A stretch of 64,000 bases of DNA from Candidatus Edwardsbacteria bacterium RifOxyA12_full_54_48. GTDB taxonomy: Bacteria; Edwardsbacteria; AC1; EtOH8. The stretch covers positions 176,215 through 240,214 of the forward strand of contig MFFN01000001.1 in assembly GCA_001777915.1 (NCBI GenBank), written 5' to 3'. The translations under genes were made by a program, and so were the position numbers. How positions within the stretch are numbered: the stretch's first letter is position 1; every line of letters begins with the position of its first letter. Positions 26,666 through 36,454 of this stretch are shown here, in pieces. The notes beneath the pieces were generated by a model. That model ran no database searches, was not told where the DNA came from, and worked only from the letters and a program-made list of their open reading frames with translations.

Positions 26666-28339
26666 ATGACCAAGTTAGTCGAATGCGTGCCGAATTTTTC
26701 CGAGGGCCGGGACCGCAAGATCATCGATGCCATCGCCGATGCCGTCCGTTCGGTGTCCGACGTCAAACTTTTGGACGTTGATCCCGGGGCCGATACCAAC
26801 CGCACCGTCTACACCTTTGTGGGAACCCCGGAGGGCGTAAAGGAAGCGGCCTTCCAGGCCGCCAAGAAGGCCCACGAGCTGATAGACATGTCCACCCACA
26901 GCGGGGCCCATCCCCGGATGGGGGCCATGGACGTCTGCCCGTTTGTGCCGGTATCCGGCGTTACCATGGACGACTGCGTCCAGATCGCCAGAGACCTGGG
27001 CAAGAGGCTGGGCGAGGAACTGGAGATCCCGGTCTACCTTTACGAATTTGCCGCCGCCTCTCCCGAACGCCAGAGCCTGGCCGACATCAGAACCGGCGAA
27101 TACGAAGCCTTGGAGGAGAAACTGAAGGACCCCAAGTGGAAACCCGATTTCGGGCCGGCCAAGTTCAAGCACAAATGGGGGGCCAGCGTGGTGGGCGCCC
27201 GGGAATTTTTGATAGCCTATAACGTCAACGTCAACACCAAGGACAAGAAGCTGGCCAACGAGATCGCCCTGAACATCCGGGAGGGCGGTCGGGCCAAGAA
27301 GGACGCCTCCGGCAAGATCGTCAAGGATGAGAAAGGAAACTCAGTAAAGATACCCGGCCGCCTGAAGGCGGTGCGGGCCATCGGCTGGTATATCGACCAG
27401 TACCGCCAGGCCCAGGTGTCCATCAACCTGATCAACTATAACACCACCCCGCTGCATGTGGTGTTCGAGACCGCCCGGGAGGAGGCGGAAAAGCTGGGCC
27501 TGATAGTCACCGGCTCGGAGCTGGTCGGTCTTGTCCCCTTAAAACCGATGCTGGACGCCGGAAAGTTCTACCTGAAAAAGCAGGGCAAGTCGGCCGGGGC
27601 GCCGGAGAAGGAACTGGTGGAGATCGCCGTCCGCTCCCTGGGCCTGGACCAGCTGTCGGAATTCGACCCGGCCAAGAAGATCGTGGAATACAACTTCCTA
27701 AAGCCCGCCCCGCTGATGTCCCTGACCGCCAGGGATTTTGTGGACGAGGTGTCGTCCGAATCCCCGGCCCCGGGGGGCGGATCGGTGGCGGCTTTGGCCG
27801 GCAGCCTGTGCGCGGCGCTCTCGGCCATGGTGGCCAACCTGACGGTGGGCAAGCCGGGATATGAAAAGGTCTGGAAAGAGTTGTCCGACCTGGCCCAGCA
27901 GGGGCAGGAGATCAAGGACCAGCTGGCCAAGGCGGTGGATGAGGACACCAACGCCTTCAACCATCTGATGGAGGCCATGCGCCTGCCAAAAACCACCCCG
28001 GAACAGAAGGCCACCCGCGAGGCCGCCATGGAAGATGGTTATAAGAAGGCGGCGGCGGTGCCGCTCCAGACGGCCCAAACCTGCCTGGAGGCCATGAAGA
28101 TATCCCTGATCGCCGCCCAAAAGGGCAACGCCAATTCCGCCTCCGATGCCGGGGTGGCCGCCTTGATGGCCCGGGCCGGGGTGGAGGGGGCGGTGCTGAA
28201 CGTGCTGATAAACCTGGGATCGATAAAAGACCAGGCTTTCAAGGACAGCCACGTAAAAGATTGCCAGGGCCTGAAGCAGGAATCGGCCGATCTGTGCGAC
28301 ACCGTCCAGCAGGCGGTGATGAAAAATATAAAAATATAA
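26666..28339 (+). CDS. ftcD: Fused glutamate formimidoyltransferase / formimidoyl-THF cyclodeaminase
   Basis: 557 residues with two enzymes in one chain. Residues about 1-330 are the formiminotransferase (VPNFSEGRD at the start and HSGAHPRMGAMDVCPFVPV with the active-site His). Residues about 350-557 are the cyclodeaminase (ARDFVDEVSSESPAPGGGSVAALAGSLCAAL, the family signature). It moves the formimino group from formiminoglutamate to tetrahydrofolate, giving glutamate, then releases ammonia to give methenyl-THF. This finishes histidine degradation without HutG or HutF, and neither is seen. An insertion at about 205-235 (DASGKIVKDEKGNSVKIPGR) is of the type known in FCB-group enzymes. AGGAG precedes the ATG. 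Confidence 0.95.
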   Translation: MTKLVECVPNFSEGRDRKIIDAIADAVRSVSDVKLLDVDPGADTNRTVYTFVGTPEGVKEAAFQAAKKAHELIDMSTHSGAHPRMGAMDVCPFVPVSGVTMDDCVQIARDLGKRLGEELEIPVYLYEFAAASPERQSLADIRTGEYEALEEKLKDPKWKPDFGPAKFKHKWGASVVGAREFLIAYNVNVNTKDKKLANEIALNIREGGRAKKDASGKIVKDEKGNSVKIPGRLKAVRAIGWYIDQYRQAQVSINLINYNTTPLHVVFETAREEAEKLGLIVTGSELVGLVPLKPMLDAGKFYLKKQGKSAGAPEKELVEIAVRSLGLDQLSEFDPAKKIVEYNFLKPAPLMSLTARDFVDEVSSESPAPGGGSVAALAGSLCAALSAMVANLTVGKPGYEKVWKELSDLAQQGQEIKDQLAKAVDEDTNAFNHLMEAMRLPKTTPEQKATREAAMEDGYKKAAAVPLQTAQTCLEAMKISLIAAQKGNANSASDAGVAALMARAGVEGAVLNVLINLGSIKDQAFKDSHVKDCQGLKQESADLCDTVQQAVMKNIKI

Positions 28340-28405
28340 TTGTAATTTTGGCCCCAGTCCTTTATAATCATATACAATGGGCAAGGATTTTGGAAAATAT
28401 GAGCT

Positions 28406-29968
28406 ATGGCTGAAATAAACCGATTGAAAGAACAGGCCCGCACTTTCTACCAGAAGGGCGAGTGGGAGAAGGCCAGAAGGGCGGCAGAGCAGATCGTCTC
28501 CATCGAGCCGGAGGATCCCGAATTCACTCTGACCCTGGCCAATATTTATAGGGAAGTGGGAGAGGACCGCAAGGGTCTGGACACCTACGAGAAAGCCCTC
28601 AGGCTTTCGGAGAAGTCCGGGGACTTCAGCCGGGTGATCGCCGCCTCCAAAAGGATTTTGTCTATTGACAAGGATAGGATAGAGTTATATAATAAGACAG
28701 CTGAAGGATACCTTAAACTGGGGCTGAAAAGCGGGGCCGTCCGGGAGTGGATCCGCTTTGCCGACCAGATGAAGATCCGCTCGGATTTTACTGCTATGGC
28801 GGCGGTATACCAGCGGATAACGGACATTATTCCGGAGAATCCCCCCTTAATTGGCAGTTGCCAGAAGATCAGGCAGCTGGCGGATCAGGCGGTTTCCGAC
28901 AATTCGGAGAATGCCCCGGAGCCGGCCGATATTGTACCCTATCGCCGTTTGGTGGACGTGGCCCTGAAGATGGGCCAGGCCAGAAAGATCATCGAAACCC
29001 AGCAGAGCTATGCCCGGGTGCTGCTGAGAAAGGGTTTTGTCCGAAAGGCCAAGGCGGTCTATCAGAAGATCCTGGAACGCGACCCCGGCAATGAAGAGGC
29101 CCTGGCCAAGGTGCTTTCATCGTCCGGGGACGGCGCCCTGGATGATAAAAAACTGCAATCCCAGCTGCTGGAAGCCTGCAAAAACTATCAGGAACTGATC
29201 TGGGGCAAGATCGACGAAGCCTATGAGCCTTATTATGACCTGGGGATTCTTTTCCGACAGGAGGGCTTAAAGGACGAGTCCGTAGTTGAATTTCAGAATT
29301 CCATCAAGGGCGGGGACCGGCAGTTAAAAGGCTTTGAGATGCTGGCGGTATCCTTCCTGGAACAGGGCGATTACGGTCTGGCCAAGGAGGTGCTCAGCCA
29401 GGGTCTTGCCATCCGGAAATTCCTGGACAATGAATATGTGGGCCTGCACTACAACCTGGGGGTGGCCCATGAACAGCTGGGGGAGTTCCAGAAGGCCTTA
29501 TATGAGTACGAGCAGGTCTATGTCATTGACATCACCTATAAGGACGTCGCCAAGCGCCTGAGGGATCTGGAGAACAAGGTCAAGGCCCCACAGCAGACCA
29601 GGATCATCATTCCGGAACCGCCGGAGGCCGGCGGACCGGCTTCCGGCATCGAACCGGGATGGTTGGATCCTGCTGCTGAAGAAGCGCCGGGCCAGCCAGC
29701 GGCCGTTGAGAAGCGGCCCCCAACCACCCCGGCGGAAGATCTCCCCTCTTCAGGCGATGAGGAATTTTATCCCTTGGGGGCGGCGGCCGATCTCCCGGAG
29801 AATGCCATTGATGATAGATATGCCCCGCCGGATGAGGATGGCGACGTTTCTTATCAGCCGGCAAATTTACTGGTGGAGGAAACAGATTCGGAACCGGAAA
29901 CCGAACCGTCCCCCCAGACAGCGCCGATAGTCCTGGGCCCTAAAGACAAAGGACTTTCCTTCCTGTAA
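28406..29968 (+). CDS. TPR-repeat protein with acidic tail
   Basis: 520 residues of mostly helix-turn-helix TPR-type repeats. The first array is at about 1-130 (ARTFYQKGEWEKARRAAEQIVSIEPEDPEF) and the second at about 175-390 (RKGFVRKAKAVYQKILERDPGNEEALAKVL, LQGLAIRKF..HYNLGVAHEQLGEFQKALYEYEQVY). The last 120 residues are Pro/Glu-rich and disordered. No signal peptide, so it is probably cytoplasmic. The second array is clearly related to the C-terminal array of the TPR protein two genes on, and an ExeA-like ATPase lies between them, so the three probably act together as scaffolds and a motor. Confidence 0.8.
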   Translation: MAEINRLKEQARTFYQKGEWEKARRAAEQIVSIEPEDPEFTLTLANIYREVGEDRKGLDTYEKALRLSEKSGDFSRVIAASKRILSIDKDRIELYNKTAEGYLKLGLKSGAVREWIRFADQMKIRSDFTAMAAVYQRITDIIPENPPLIGSCQKIRQLADQAVSDNSENAPEPADIVPYRRLVDVALKMGQARKIIETQQSYARVLLRKGFVRKAKAVYQKILERDPGNEEALAKVLSSSGDGALDDKKLQSQLLEACKNYQELIWGKIDEAYEPYYDLGILFRQEGLKDESVVEFQNSIKGGDRQLKGFEMLAVSFLEQGDYGLAKEVLSQGLAIRKFLDNEYVGLHYNLGVAHEQLGEFQKALYEYEQVYVIDITYKDVAKRLRDLENKVKAPQQTRIIIPEPPEAGGPASGIEPGWLDPAAEEAPGQPAAVEKRPPTTPAEDLPSSGDEEFYPLGAAADLPENAIDDRYAPPDEDGDVSYQPANLLVEETDSEPETEPSPQTAPIVLGPKDKGLSFL

Positions 29969-29986
29969 TATTTTTTAGGAGAATCA

Positions 29987-30862
29987 ATGGACTACGAAAG
30001 ATTTTTCAAGCTTAATGACGATCCTTTTTCCAATATCCCCGACAGCCGTTTCTACTACGACAGCCCCCAGCACAGCCGGGCCATAATGCACCTGGCCCAC
30101 GTGGCCGAGAGGATGAGGGGGCTGGGGGTGCTGACCGGAGAGGTGGGCACCGGAAAGACCATGCTGGCCCGGCGCCTGCTGGAGATACTCCGGGAGGACG
30201 GACGGTTCGAGACGGCGCTGCTGGTGCTGACCCACGGGGATTTCAGTCCGTTATGGTTCCTTCGAAGAGTGGGCGCCCTGTTGGATGTCAAGGACGTTTC
30301 GGACGATAAGACCCAAGTGTCATCAGCCCTGGCCCGGCGCTTGATGGAGATCCATGCCGAGGGCCGCAAGGCGGTGATCCTGATCGACGAGGCCAATCTC
30401 CTGCGGGGGCAGGCCATGCTGGAGGAGATCCGAGGCCTTTTGAACCTGGAGCTGTCCGATGCCCGGCTGATAACTTTTATTTTGTTCGGCATGACCGAGG
30501 TCAACCAGAACCTGCTGGTGGATGTTTCGCTTAACCAGAGGGTGTCGGTGAAATATCACCTGGGCCCGCTGGATGAGGATGCAGTCAAAGAATACGTCCA
30601 GCATCGTTTGGTGGTGGCCGGCCGGGAGGAGGAGCTTTTTACCGACACTGCCTACCAGCTGATCGCCCGGTATTCCCAGGGCCGCCCCCGGCTGATAAAC
30701 GCCATCTGCGACAACGCCCTGATGGAGGGCTGCCTCCAGGAGAAGGACCTGCTGGACGCCTCGGTGATCCAGATCGTGGCCAACAATCTGGGGTTGGACG
30801 ACGGCGCGGAGCAGACTGCCGGGGTGACGGCCGGGGCCGAGGCCAACGATTACGGTTTCTGA
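29987..30862 (+). CDS. ExeA/GspA-like AAA ATPase
   Basis: 291 residues. The opening YERFFKLNDDPFSNIPDSRFYY is typical of the ExeA family, as are Walker A GEVGTGKT (residues about 46-53), Walker B AVILIDEAN (about 126-134), and the sensor region QGRPRLINAICDNAL. ExeA in Aeromonas is a membrane-associated ATPase that helps build the type II secretion channel through peptidoglycan; many homologues lack its C-terminal peptidoglycan-binding part, and this one does too. There is no transmembrane segment. AGGAG before the ATG. Flanked by two TPR genes, which suggests a cytoplasmic motor for an envelope assembly. Confidence 0.88.
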   Translation: MDYERFFKLNDDPFSNIPDSRFYYDSPQHSRAIMHLAHVAERMRGLGVLTGEVGTGKTMLARRLLEILREDGRFETALLVLTHGDFSPLWFLRRVGALLDVKDVSDDKTQVSSALARRLMEIHAEGRKAVILIDEANLLRGQAMLEEIRGLLNLELSDARLITFILFGMTEVNQNLLVDVSLNQRVSVKYHLGPLDEDAVKEYVQHRLVVAGREEELFTDTAYQLIARYSQGRPRLINAICDNALMEGCLQEKDLLDASVIQIVANNLGLDDGAEQTAGVTAGAEANDYGF

Positions 30863-30902
30863 TATAACAGCGGACTAAATTCACAAAACAATAAATGGTA
30901 CG

Positions 30903-33161
30903 ATGGCAAAAGTTGATCAAATAAGAGCCAAGGCGGCCGAGTATTTTCAAAAGGGCGATTTCGCCAAAGCGGTGAGCGAGTACAAGAAAGTGCTGGACCT
31001 GGAGCCCGGCAATGCCAGCACCTATAATTTCATCGGCGACGCCTATGTGAAGCTGTCCAATGTCGGAGAGGCGGTCTCCAGCTATCTGGAGGCGGTCAGG
31101 GGCTACAGCAACGACGCCCTTTATAACAATGCCATTGCGGTCTGCAAGAAGATACTCCGGGTCAACAAGGACGACCCCGAGGTATACAAGACCCTGGGCG
31201 ATCTGTATATCCAGCAGGGGCTGGTCAACGAGGCCATCACCAACCTTCTGGAATACGCCGAGCGGAAGATCAAGCAGGGAAAAGCCGATGAGGCCTTCCC
31301 GATCTATCACCAGATCGTAGAGATCAACCCCCAGAATCTGGCGGTACGCTCCAAATTGGCCGAGATGTATCTGACCCAGAAGAAGATCCCCGAAGCCATA
31401 GAAGAATTCTCCCAGCTGGCCAAAACCTACCGGGATCAAGGCCGGATGATCGAAGCCGAGTCCCTGGAGGCCAAGGTCAGGGGGATGAAAGGGGAGGCCG
31501 CACCGGCCCAGGCAGCGCCGGAGGCCGAGGTCAAGCCCGATTCCATCATCGAGGAGCTTTCCCAGCAGCGGCCCGAAACCCCGGCCCAGAAACAAACCAC
31601 CCCGGAACTGGTGATCGATAAAGAACCGGAGCCGCCCCGGGAGGAAGAGGCGGCCAAACAGGACTGGGCCACCAACATCGAACTGGGCGACCTGCTGGTC
31701 GAGATCGGTTCCACCCAGGAGGCCCTGGACCAATACCACACCGCGGCCAACGGCTACATGAACGACGGCAACGTGGGAAAATCGGTGGAGGTATATAAGA
31801 AGATAGCCAACCTGCAGCCCTTGGAGCTGCGCAGCCGCCAGAAGCTGGTGGAGATCGCCCTGCAAAACAACCAGCAGGATGATCTGATAGAGGCCTACCT
31901 GGGCCTGGCCGAATGCTTGCACCGCAGGGAACTGAGGGAACAGGCTGCGGCGGTCTATCAGAAGGTTCTGGAGATGGACCCGGTCAACGAGAGCGCCCTG
32001 GAGAGTCTGTCTCTATTGCTGCCGGAGATGCCCGAGGGGGCCTTTGAGATGCCGGGCATGGAGATCCATCAAGAGCCGGCGTCTCCACAGGAGGCGGTTC
32101 CCGATATATCATTCATCCAGCCGACAGCCCCCCAGTTCGAGGAGCAACCCCAAGCACAGGAGCCCGCTGCCTGGCCGCCGGAACCGGCCCCGGTTGAGGC
32201 CCCGCCGGCCTGGGAGGCACCACAGCCCGAGCCGGAAAATGCCCAGCCGGAAAGCTTCATGCATCACGGCGAGCCCCAGCCGGAGGAGCCGCAGTTCCAC
32301 GGCCAGCCGGCCGAACCGCCGGCCAGCGATGACGTCCATTGGGGGCGGGAGATCGTGGAGGGGGGCCGCCAGTCCCGGGTCAAGTTCAGCGTGGCCGATG
32401 AGGAGCCGGCCACCGCTCCGGGGGCCCAGGAAGAATTTCTGTCGCTTCAGGACATTCTGGCCGAGTTCAAGGAAGGGGTCTACCAAAGCATAAACCAGGA
32501 GGATTTCCAGGGCCATTACGACCTGGGCATAGCCTATAAAGAAATGGGCCTGGTCGAGGAGGCCATTGCCGAGTTCCAGATTGCCTCCAAGGGCGAGAAG
32601 GAGCGCCTTAAGTCCTTCGAGATGCTGGGCATCTGTTTCCTGGATCGGGGGGAGCCCAAGTTCGCCGTCAAACAACTGGAGCGCGGCCTCTCCACTCCGG
32701 GCTACAGCGATGAGGACTATATCGGCCTGCGTTATAGCCTGGCCCAGGCCTATGAACTGACCGGGGAGATCCCCAGCGCCATCAAGACCTTGGAGGATAT
32801 CTACACCACCGATGTCAACTTCAGGGATGTGGGACAGAGGCTGCAATCCCTGAGGGCCTCCCTGGCGCCCGCCGCCCCTCCGGCCGCAACACCCCGGCCG
32901 GCGCCTCAACCGGCCCCGCCTCCGGCTCCCCAGCCCCGGCCGGCCGCCCCGGTCCCCCAGCCGCCGGCTGCCAGGCCGATGCCCCAGGCTCCGCAGATCC
33001 AACGCCCGGCTGCGCCTCCGCCCAGACCGGCCATGCAGCCGGCCGCCCCGGCCCCCCAGTACCAGCCGGCGCCGGAGCCCGAAGCTGAATCAGCCCCCAA
33101 GCCCAAGCCCATTCCCTCCAAGCTTAAGAAACCGGAAAAACAGAGGATATCCTACGTTTAA
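30903..33161 (+). CDS. Large TPR protein with proline-rich linkers
   Basis: 752 residues. TPR units fill about 1-190 (AAEYFQKGDFAKAVSEYKKVLDLEPGN onwards) and 240-370 (TNIELGDLLVEIGSTQEALDQYHTAANG). A Pro/Glu/Gln-rich linker spans about 395-490, then a third TPR array at about 510-655 (HYDLGIAYKEMGLVEEAIAEFQIASKGE, FEMLGICFLDRGEPKFAVKQLERGLS). The tail from about 660 is almost only Pro and Ala with basic residues (KPKPIPSKLKKPEKQRISYV). No signal peptide. Such linkers suggest a flexible adaptor. The third array resembles that of the TPR protein at 28,406. The comEC gene follows after 11 bases. Confidence 0.82.
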   Translation: MAKVDQIRAKAAEYFQKGDFAKAVSEYKKVLDLEPGNASTYNFIGDAYVKLSNVGEAVSSYLEAVRGYSNDALYNNAIAVCKKILRVNKDDPEVYKTLGDLYIQQGLVNEAITNLLEYAERKIKQGKADEAFPIYHQIVEINPQNLAVRSKLAEMYLTQKKIPEAIEEFSQLAKTYRDQGRMIEAESLEAKVRGMKGEAAPAQAAPEAEVKPDSIIEELSQQRPETPAQKQTTPELVIDKEPEPPREEEAAKQDWATNIELGDLLVEIGSTQEALDQYHTAANGYMNDGNVGKSVEVYKKIANLQPLELRSRQKLVEIALQNNQQDDLIEAYLGLAECLHRRELREQAAAVYQKVLEMDPVNESALESLSLLLPEMPEGAFEMPGMEIHQEPASPQEAVPDISFIQPTAPQFEEQPQAQEPAAWPPEPAPVEAPPAWEAPQPEPENAQPESFMHHGEPQPEEPQFHGQPAEPPASDDVHWGREIVEGGRQSRVKFSVADEEPATAPGAQEEFLSLQDILAEFKEGVYQSINQEDFQGHYDLGIAYKEMGLVEEAIAEFQIASKGEKERLKSFEMLGICFLDRGEPKFAVKQLERGLSTPGYSDEDYIGLRYSLAQAYELTGEIPSAIKTLEDIYTTDVNFRDVGQRLQSLRASLAPAAPPAATPRPAPQPAPPPAPQPRPAAPVPQPPAARPMPQAPQIQRPAAPPPRPAMQPAAPAPQYQPAPEPEAESAPKPKPIPSKLKKPEKQRISYV

Positions 33162-33172
33162 TATGGTTTGAG

Positions 33173-35506
33173 ATGGACAGATACCCGGCCCTGAAAATTT
33201 TCATAATCTTGTTATTAGGGGTGCTGGCCGCTTCGGCCTTCCGCATCCCTTTTATTTTTTCAGGGCTGCTGGCTGCGGCAGCGCTGCTGCTTGTCTGGGC
33301 CGGGCACAGATTCGGGATCAAAACGGTTGCCCCGGGCCTATCTCTGACCCTGCTGGCGGCAGGACTGGCCAGTTATCAAACAAGGCACTCCACCGTTCCT
33401 CCCCACTGGGCCCACGGCAGCCAACAGATCCTGCTGGCAAAAATTATCTCCGAACCCCGCCGGACTGACAGGGGATGGAGGTTTGTCTCCCGGACGATCG
33501 CCCGGCGCAGCGGAGGATCGTGGCAGCCGGCCGATAGGAAAGTAATGACCTATATCGGCTCTCCAGAGGAAAGCCGGCCGGAGTACGGGGATGTATTGAC
33601 GGTGGAGGGGATCTGGCGTAAGGCCGCCGAGCGGCGCAATCCCGGAGGGTTCGATTACCGCCGGTATCTGGAACGCCAGGAGGTGTCCGGGATATTCACC
33701 GCCAGCCGCCACAGGATCATATCGCATTCGCGGGGCAATATTGTGGTATCCGGCCTGATCATCCCCCTGCGCCGGTATGTCCGGGTGACCATCGAGCGCT
33801 ATCTGGGCGGCGACCCGGGATCCCTGCTGGCCGGGCTGCTGCTGGGGGAGCGATACAACCTCTCCCGGCCGGTCCGGGAGGCCTTCTCCGACACCGGGAC
33901 CGCCCATGTGCTGGCGGTGTCCGGGCTTCATGCGGCGCTGATGGCCTTCATTATTTTCATCATCCTGCGCCTGTTGCAGCTGCCCAAACGGGCAGCCAGC
34001 CTGGGGACGGCGGCCGGGCTAGCTATCTATACTTTGCTGGCCGGGGCCAGCCCTTCCATCGTCCGCTCCTCCATCATGGTGGGGGCGGTGCTGCTGGGCG
34101 GGCTGTTCGAGCGCCGGGGGAACGGTCTGAACATGCTGGGGCTGGCCGGCCTGTTGATCCTGGCCTTCTGGCCGGATGCGGCCTGGGACATCGGCTTCCA
34201 GCTGTCCTTTGCCGCCACCGCCGGGATATTGATATTGACCAGGCCCATCGAATCACTTCTTTTCCGGACCTGGGGATCGGCTCTGGCAAGGAAATGGATA
34301 TTGACCCCGCTGGCGGTGTCCCTGGCCGCCCAGATATTCACCGCACCGCTGCTGGCCTGGTATTTCCACCGCATCCCGCTGATCTCGCTGGTTGCCAACC
34401 TGGTGGTGGTGCCGCTGACCGGCCTGATCCTGGCCCTGGCCTTGGCGATGGTGCTTTTAAATCTTCTGGGGGGCTGGGTGAGCTGGCCCATCGCCGCCAG
34501 CGCCTATCTGTTCTCCAAGATAATGCTGGAATCGGTATCGTTCTTCAGCCGGTTGAAATTGGGGACCATCAACTGGCCGACCGTAAGCTGGCCCCAGCTG
34601 GCGTTGTATGCCGGGATCTGCCTGCTGCCGTTCCTGTGGCGCCGGGCCGGGAAGCCCCGTCTGGCGGCCATCTCGGTGGTCATGGCGGCGGCCGCGGTGC
34701 TGGTGTGGCAGCAGGCCCTGGCCCGGCCGGCCGGCCTGAGGGTCACCTTTCTGGATGTGGGCCAGGGCGACTGCGCCTTGGTGGAGATGCCCAACGGAGC
34801 AAGATATCTGATAGACGCCGGACTTTGCACTCCGACCCGCGACAGCGGGAGGGATGTGATCCTGCCTTTCTTAAGGGCCAGGGGGATCACCCGGCTGGAT
34901 AATGTGGTGATCAGCCACAGCGACGCCGACCACTGCGGCGGCCTGTCCTACCTGCTGGATCATCTGGACATCAGGAACCTTGTCATCAGCGATCATCCCA
35001 GTAGCCAGCCGATGTTCAACCGCGCCCTGGAACAGGCCCGGACGGGAAATGTCCCGCTGCAGGCCGTCTCCGGCTACGACACCCTGTGCGGGATCTGGCC
35101 GGCCCGGGGCTTTCTCTATTCCCGGGAGGACCTCACTCCCAACGGAAACGAGTCTTCGCTGATATTATATCTGCAGTACGGCCGGACCAATATCCTATTC
35201 GTCGGGGATATGGGGCCGGAGCTGGAGGATATCCTGCTGCAGAAGGGCCTGCTGGGAAGATGCCGGGTGCTTAAAGTTCCCCACCACGGGGCCCGGCCCA
35301 ATAATCCGGAGGAACTGGCGGAGATCATTCGCCCTGAGCTGGCCGTGATATCGGTGGGAGAGGACAACCGTTTCGGTCACCCGGCCCGGGAGGCGGTGGA
35401 AAATTATACTGCTATCGGCTCAACCGTATACCGGACCGACCTATGTGGCGCCGTAATAATGGAGAGCGACGGGGAGAACATAACCTGCAAAAGCATGATA
35501 GAGTAA
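33173..35506 (+). CDS. comEC: ComEC/Rec2-type DNA uptake channel protein
   Basis: 777 residues with the full three-part layout. The N-terminal membrane and OB-like DUF4131 domain is at about 1-190 ([17 protein letters not shown]). The polytopic Competence domain is at about 215-500 ([32 protein letters not shown] is the family hallmark). The C-terminal metallo-beta-lactamase-like domain is at about 520-777 ([33 protein letters not shown]). It carries single-stranded DNA across the inner membrane, and the lactamase-like part is thought to degrade one strand. Natural transformation is therefore possible. No other com genes are in the window. Confidence 0.95.
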   Translation: MDRYPALKIFIILLLGVLAASAFRIPFIFSGLLAAAALLLVWAGHRFGIKTVAPGLSLTLLAAGLASYQTRHSTVPPHWAHGSQQILLAKIISEPRRTDRGWRFVSRTIARRSGGSWQPADRKVMTYIGSPEESRPEYGDVLTVEGIWRKAAERRNPGGFDYRRYLERQEVSGIFTASRHRIISHSRGNIVVSGLIIPLRRYVRVTIERYLGGDPGSLLAGLLLGERYNLSRPVREAFSDTGTAHVLAVSGLHAALMAFIIFIILRLLQLPKRAASLGTAAGLAIYTLLAGASPSIVRSSIMVGAVLLGGLFERRGNGLNMLGLAGLLILAFWPDAAWDIGFQLSFAATAGILILTRPIESLLFRTWGSALARKWILTPLAVSLAAQIFTAPLLAWYFHRIPLISLVANLVVVPLTGLILALALAMVLLNLLGGWVSWPIAASAYLFSKIMLESVSFFSRLKLGTINWPTVSWPQLALYAGICLLPFLWRRAGKPRLAAISVVMAAAAVLVWQQALARPAGLRVTFLDVGQGDCALVEMPNGARYLIDAGLCTPTRDSGRDVILPFLRARGITRLDNVVISHSDADHCGGLSYLLDHLDIRNLVISDHPSSQPMFNRALEQARTGNVPLQAVSGYDTLCGIWPARGFLYSREDLTPNGNESSLILYLQYGRTNILFVGDMGPELEDILLQKGLLGRCRVLKVPHHGARPNNPEELAEIIRPELAVISVGEDNRFGHPAREAVENYTAIGSTVYRTDLCGAVIMESDGENITCKSMIE

Positions 35507-35516
35507 GGAGAACAGC

Positions 35517-36293
35517 ATGAAGGACCTGATCGAAAAGATGGCCCAGAAGCTTAACAACTCCGGGGTTCAGACCGATTGCCAGAGGCCTCTCTCCGGCGCC
35601 GGGAGATCGGTAAAGGACGAGATCGCCGGGGCGCAAAAAGTGCGGGAGCCAAAAGAGCTGGCGGCCTACATCGACCATACCCTGCTCAAGCCGGATGCAG
35701 ACCGAAATGCAATCATTGAACTTTGCAGTCAGGCAGTTGAGAACGGATTCTGCTCGGTGTGCATCAATCCCTATTGGCTGCCGTTGGCCAAAGAAAATCT
35801 AAAGGGCAGCACTGTCAAATTATGCACGGTGTGCGGCTTTCCGCTGGGGGCGGACGATCCGTCCCTGAAGTCTGATGAAGCCCGAAAGGCGGTTGAGCAG
35901 GGGGCCGACGAGGTGGACATGGTGATCAACATCGGAGCCTTGCGCTCCGGCCGTTACCGTGAGGTCTTCGACGACATTTCCGGAGTGGTCAGGGCGGCCG
36001 GAGGAAAAATCGTGAAGGTGATCATCGAGACCTGCCTGCTGACCCAGGAACAGAAGATAGAGGCCTGCCTGCTGGCCAAAGGCGCCGGGGCGCATTTCGT
36101 GAAGACCTCCACCGGATTCTCCAGCGGCGGGGCAACGATTGCCGATATCGCCCTGATGCGGGAAACAGTCGGGCCGGATTTGGGAGTGAAAGCCTCCGGC
36201 GGGGTGAAGACGGGCGAGGACGCGCTGGCCATGATAAAAGCCGGGGCCAACCGGATAGGGACCTCAGCCGGAGTTAAAATTATTGGTAAATAG
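35517..36293 (+). CDS. deoC: Deoxyribose-phosphate aldolase
   Basis: 258 residues. It splits 2-deoxyribose-5-phosphate into acetaldehyde and glyceraldehyde-3-phosphate. The TIM-barrel core begins at about residue 47 ([14 protein letters not shown]), with the Schiff-base lysine K196 in [15 protein letters not shown], the catalytic Asp in [10 protein letters not shown] and the late Lys in [10 protein letters not shown]. The N-terminal 40 residues ([18 protein letters not shown]) form a charged helical extension not found in the short bacterial enzymes. The AAGGAG site 11 bases after comEC supports this start. A strong terminator follows. Confidence 0.95.
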   Translation: MKDLIEKMAQKLNNSGVQTDCQRPLSGAGRSVKDEIAGAQKVREPKELAAYIDHTLLKPDADRNAIIELCSQAVENGFCSVCINPYWLPLAKENLKGSTVKLCTVCGFPLGADDPSLKSDEARKAVEQGADEVDMVINIGALRSGRYREVFDDISGVVRAAGGKIVKVIIETCLLTQEQKIEACLLAKGAGAHFVKTSTGFSSGGATIADIALMRETVGPDLGVKASGGVKTGEDALAMIKAGANRIGTSAGVKIIGK

Positions 36294-36309
36294 GGGAATC
36301 CATATATTT

Positions 36310-36340
36310 AAAAGGCGGGCAACCCCGCCTTTTTTTATTT
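36310..36340 (+). terminator. Rho-independent terminator after deoC
   Basis: AAAAGGCGGG (36310-36319) pairs perfectly with CCCGCCTTTT (36324-36333) over a four-base loop, followed by further T to 36,336. Confidence 0.95.
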
Positions 36341-36414
36341 TCACCTGAAATTATATGTGCTATCATCTTCAATTTAGAAGACTTACCTGCTATCCAACAA
36401 AAATCATATAAACA

Positions 36415-36444
36415 TTGACACTTATTCGTAACTTGTGCTAAAAT
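36415..36444 (+). promoter_or_regulatory. Sigma-70-like promoter, probably giving a near-leaderless mRNA
   Basis: TTGACA (36415-36420), 18-base spacer, TAAAAT (36439-36444). The start codon at 36,455 is only ten bases after the -10 box, so transcription would begin within a few bases of the ATG, and no ribosome-binding site fits in between. Confidence 0.7.
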
Positions 36445-36454
36445 AACAAATTAC

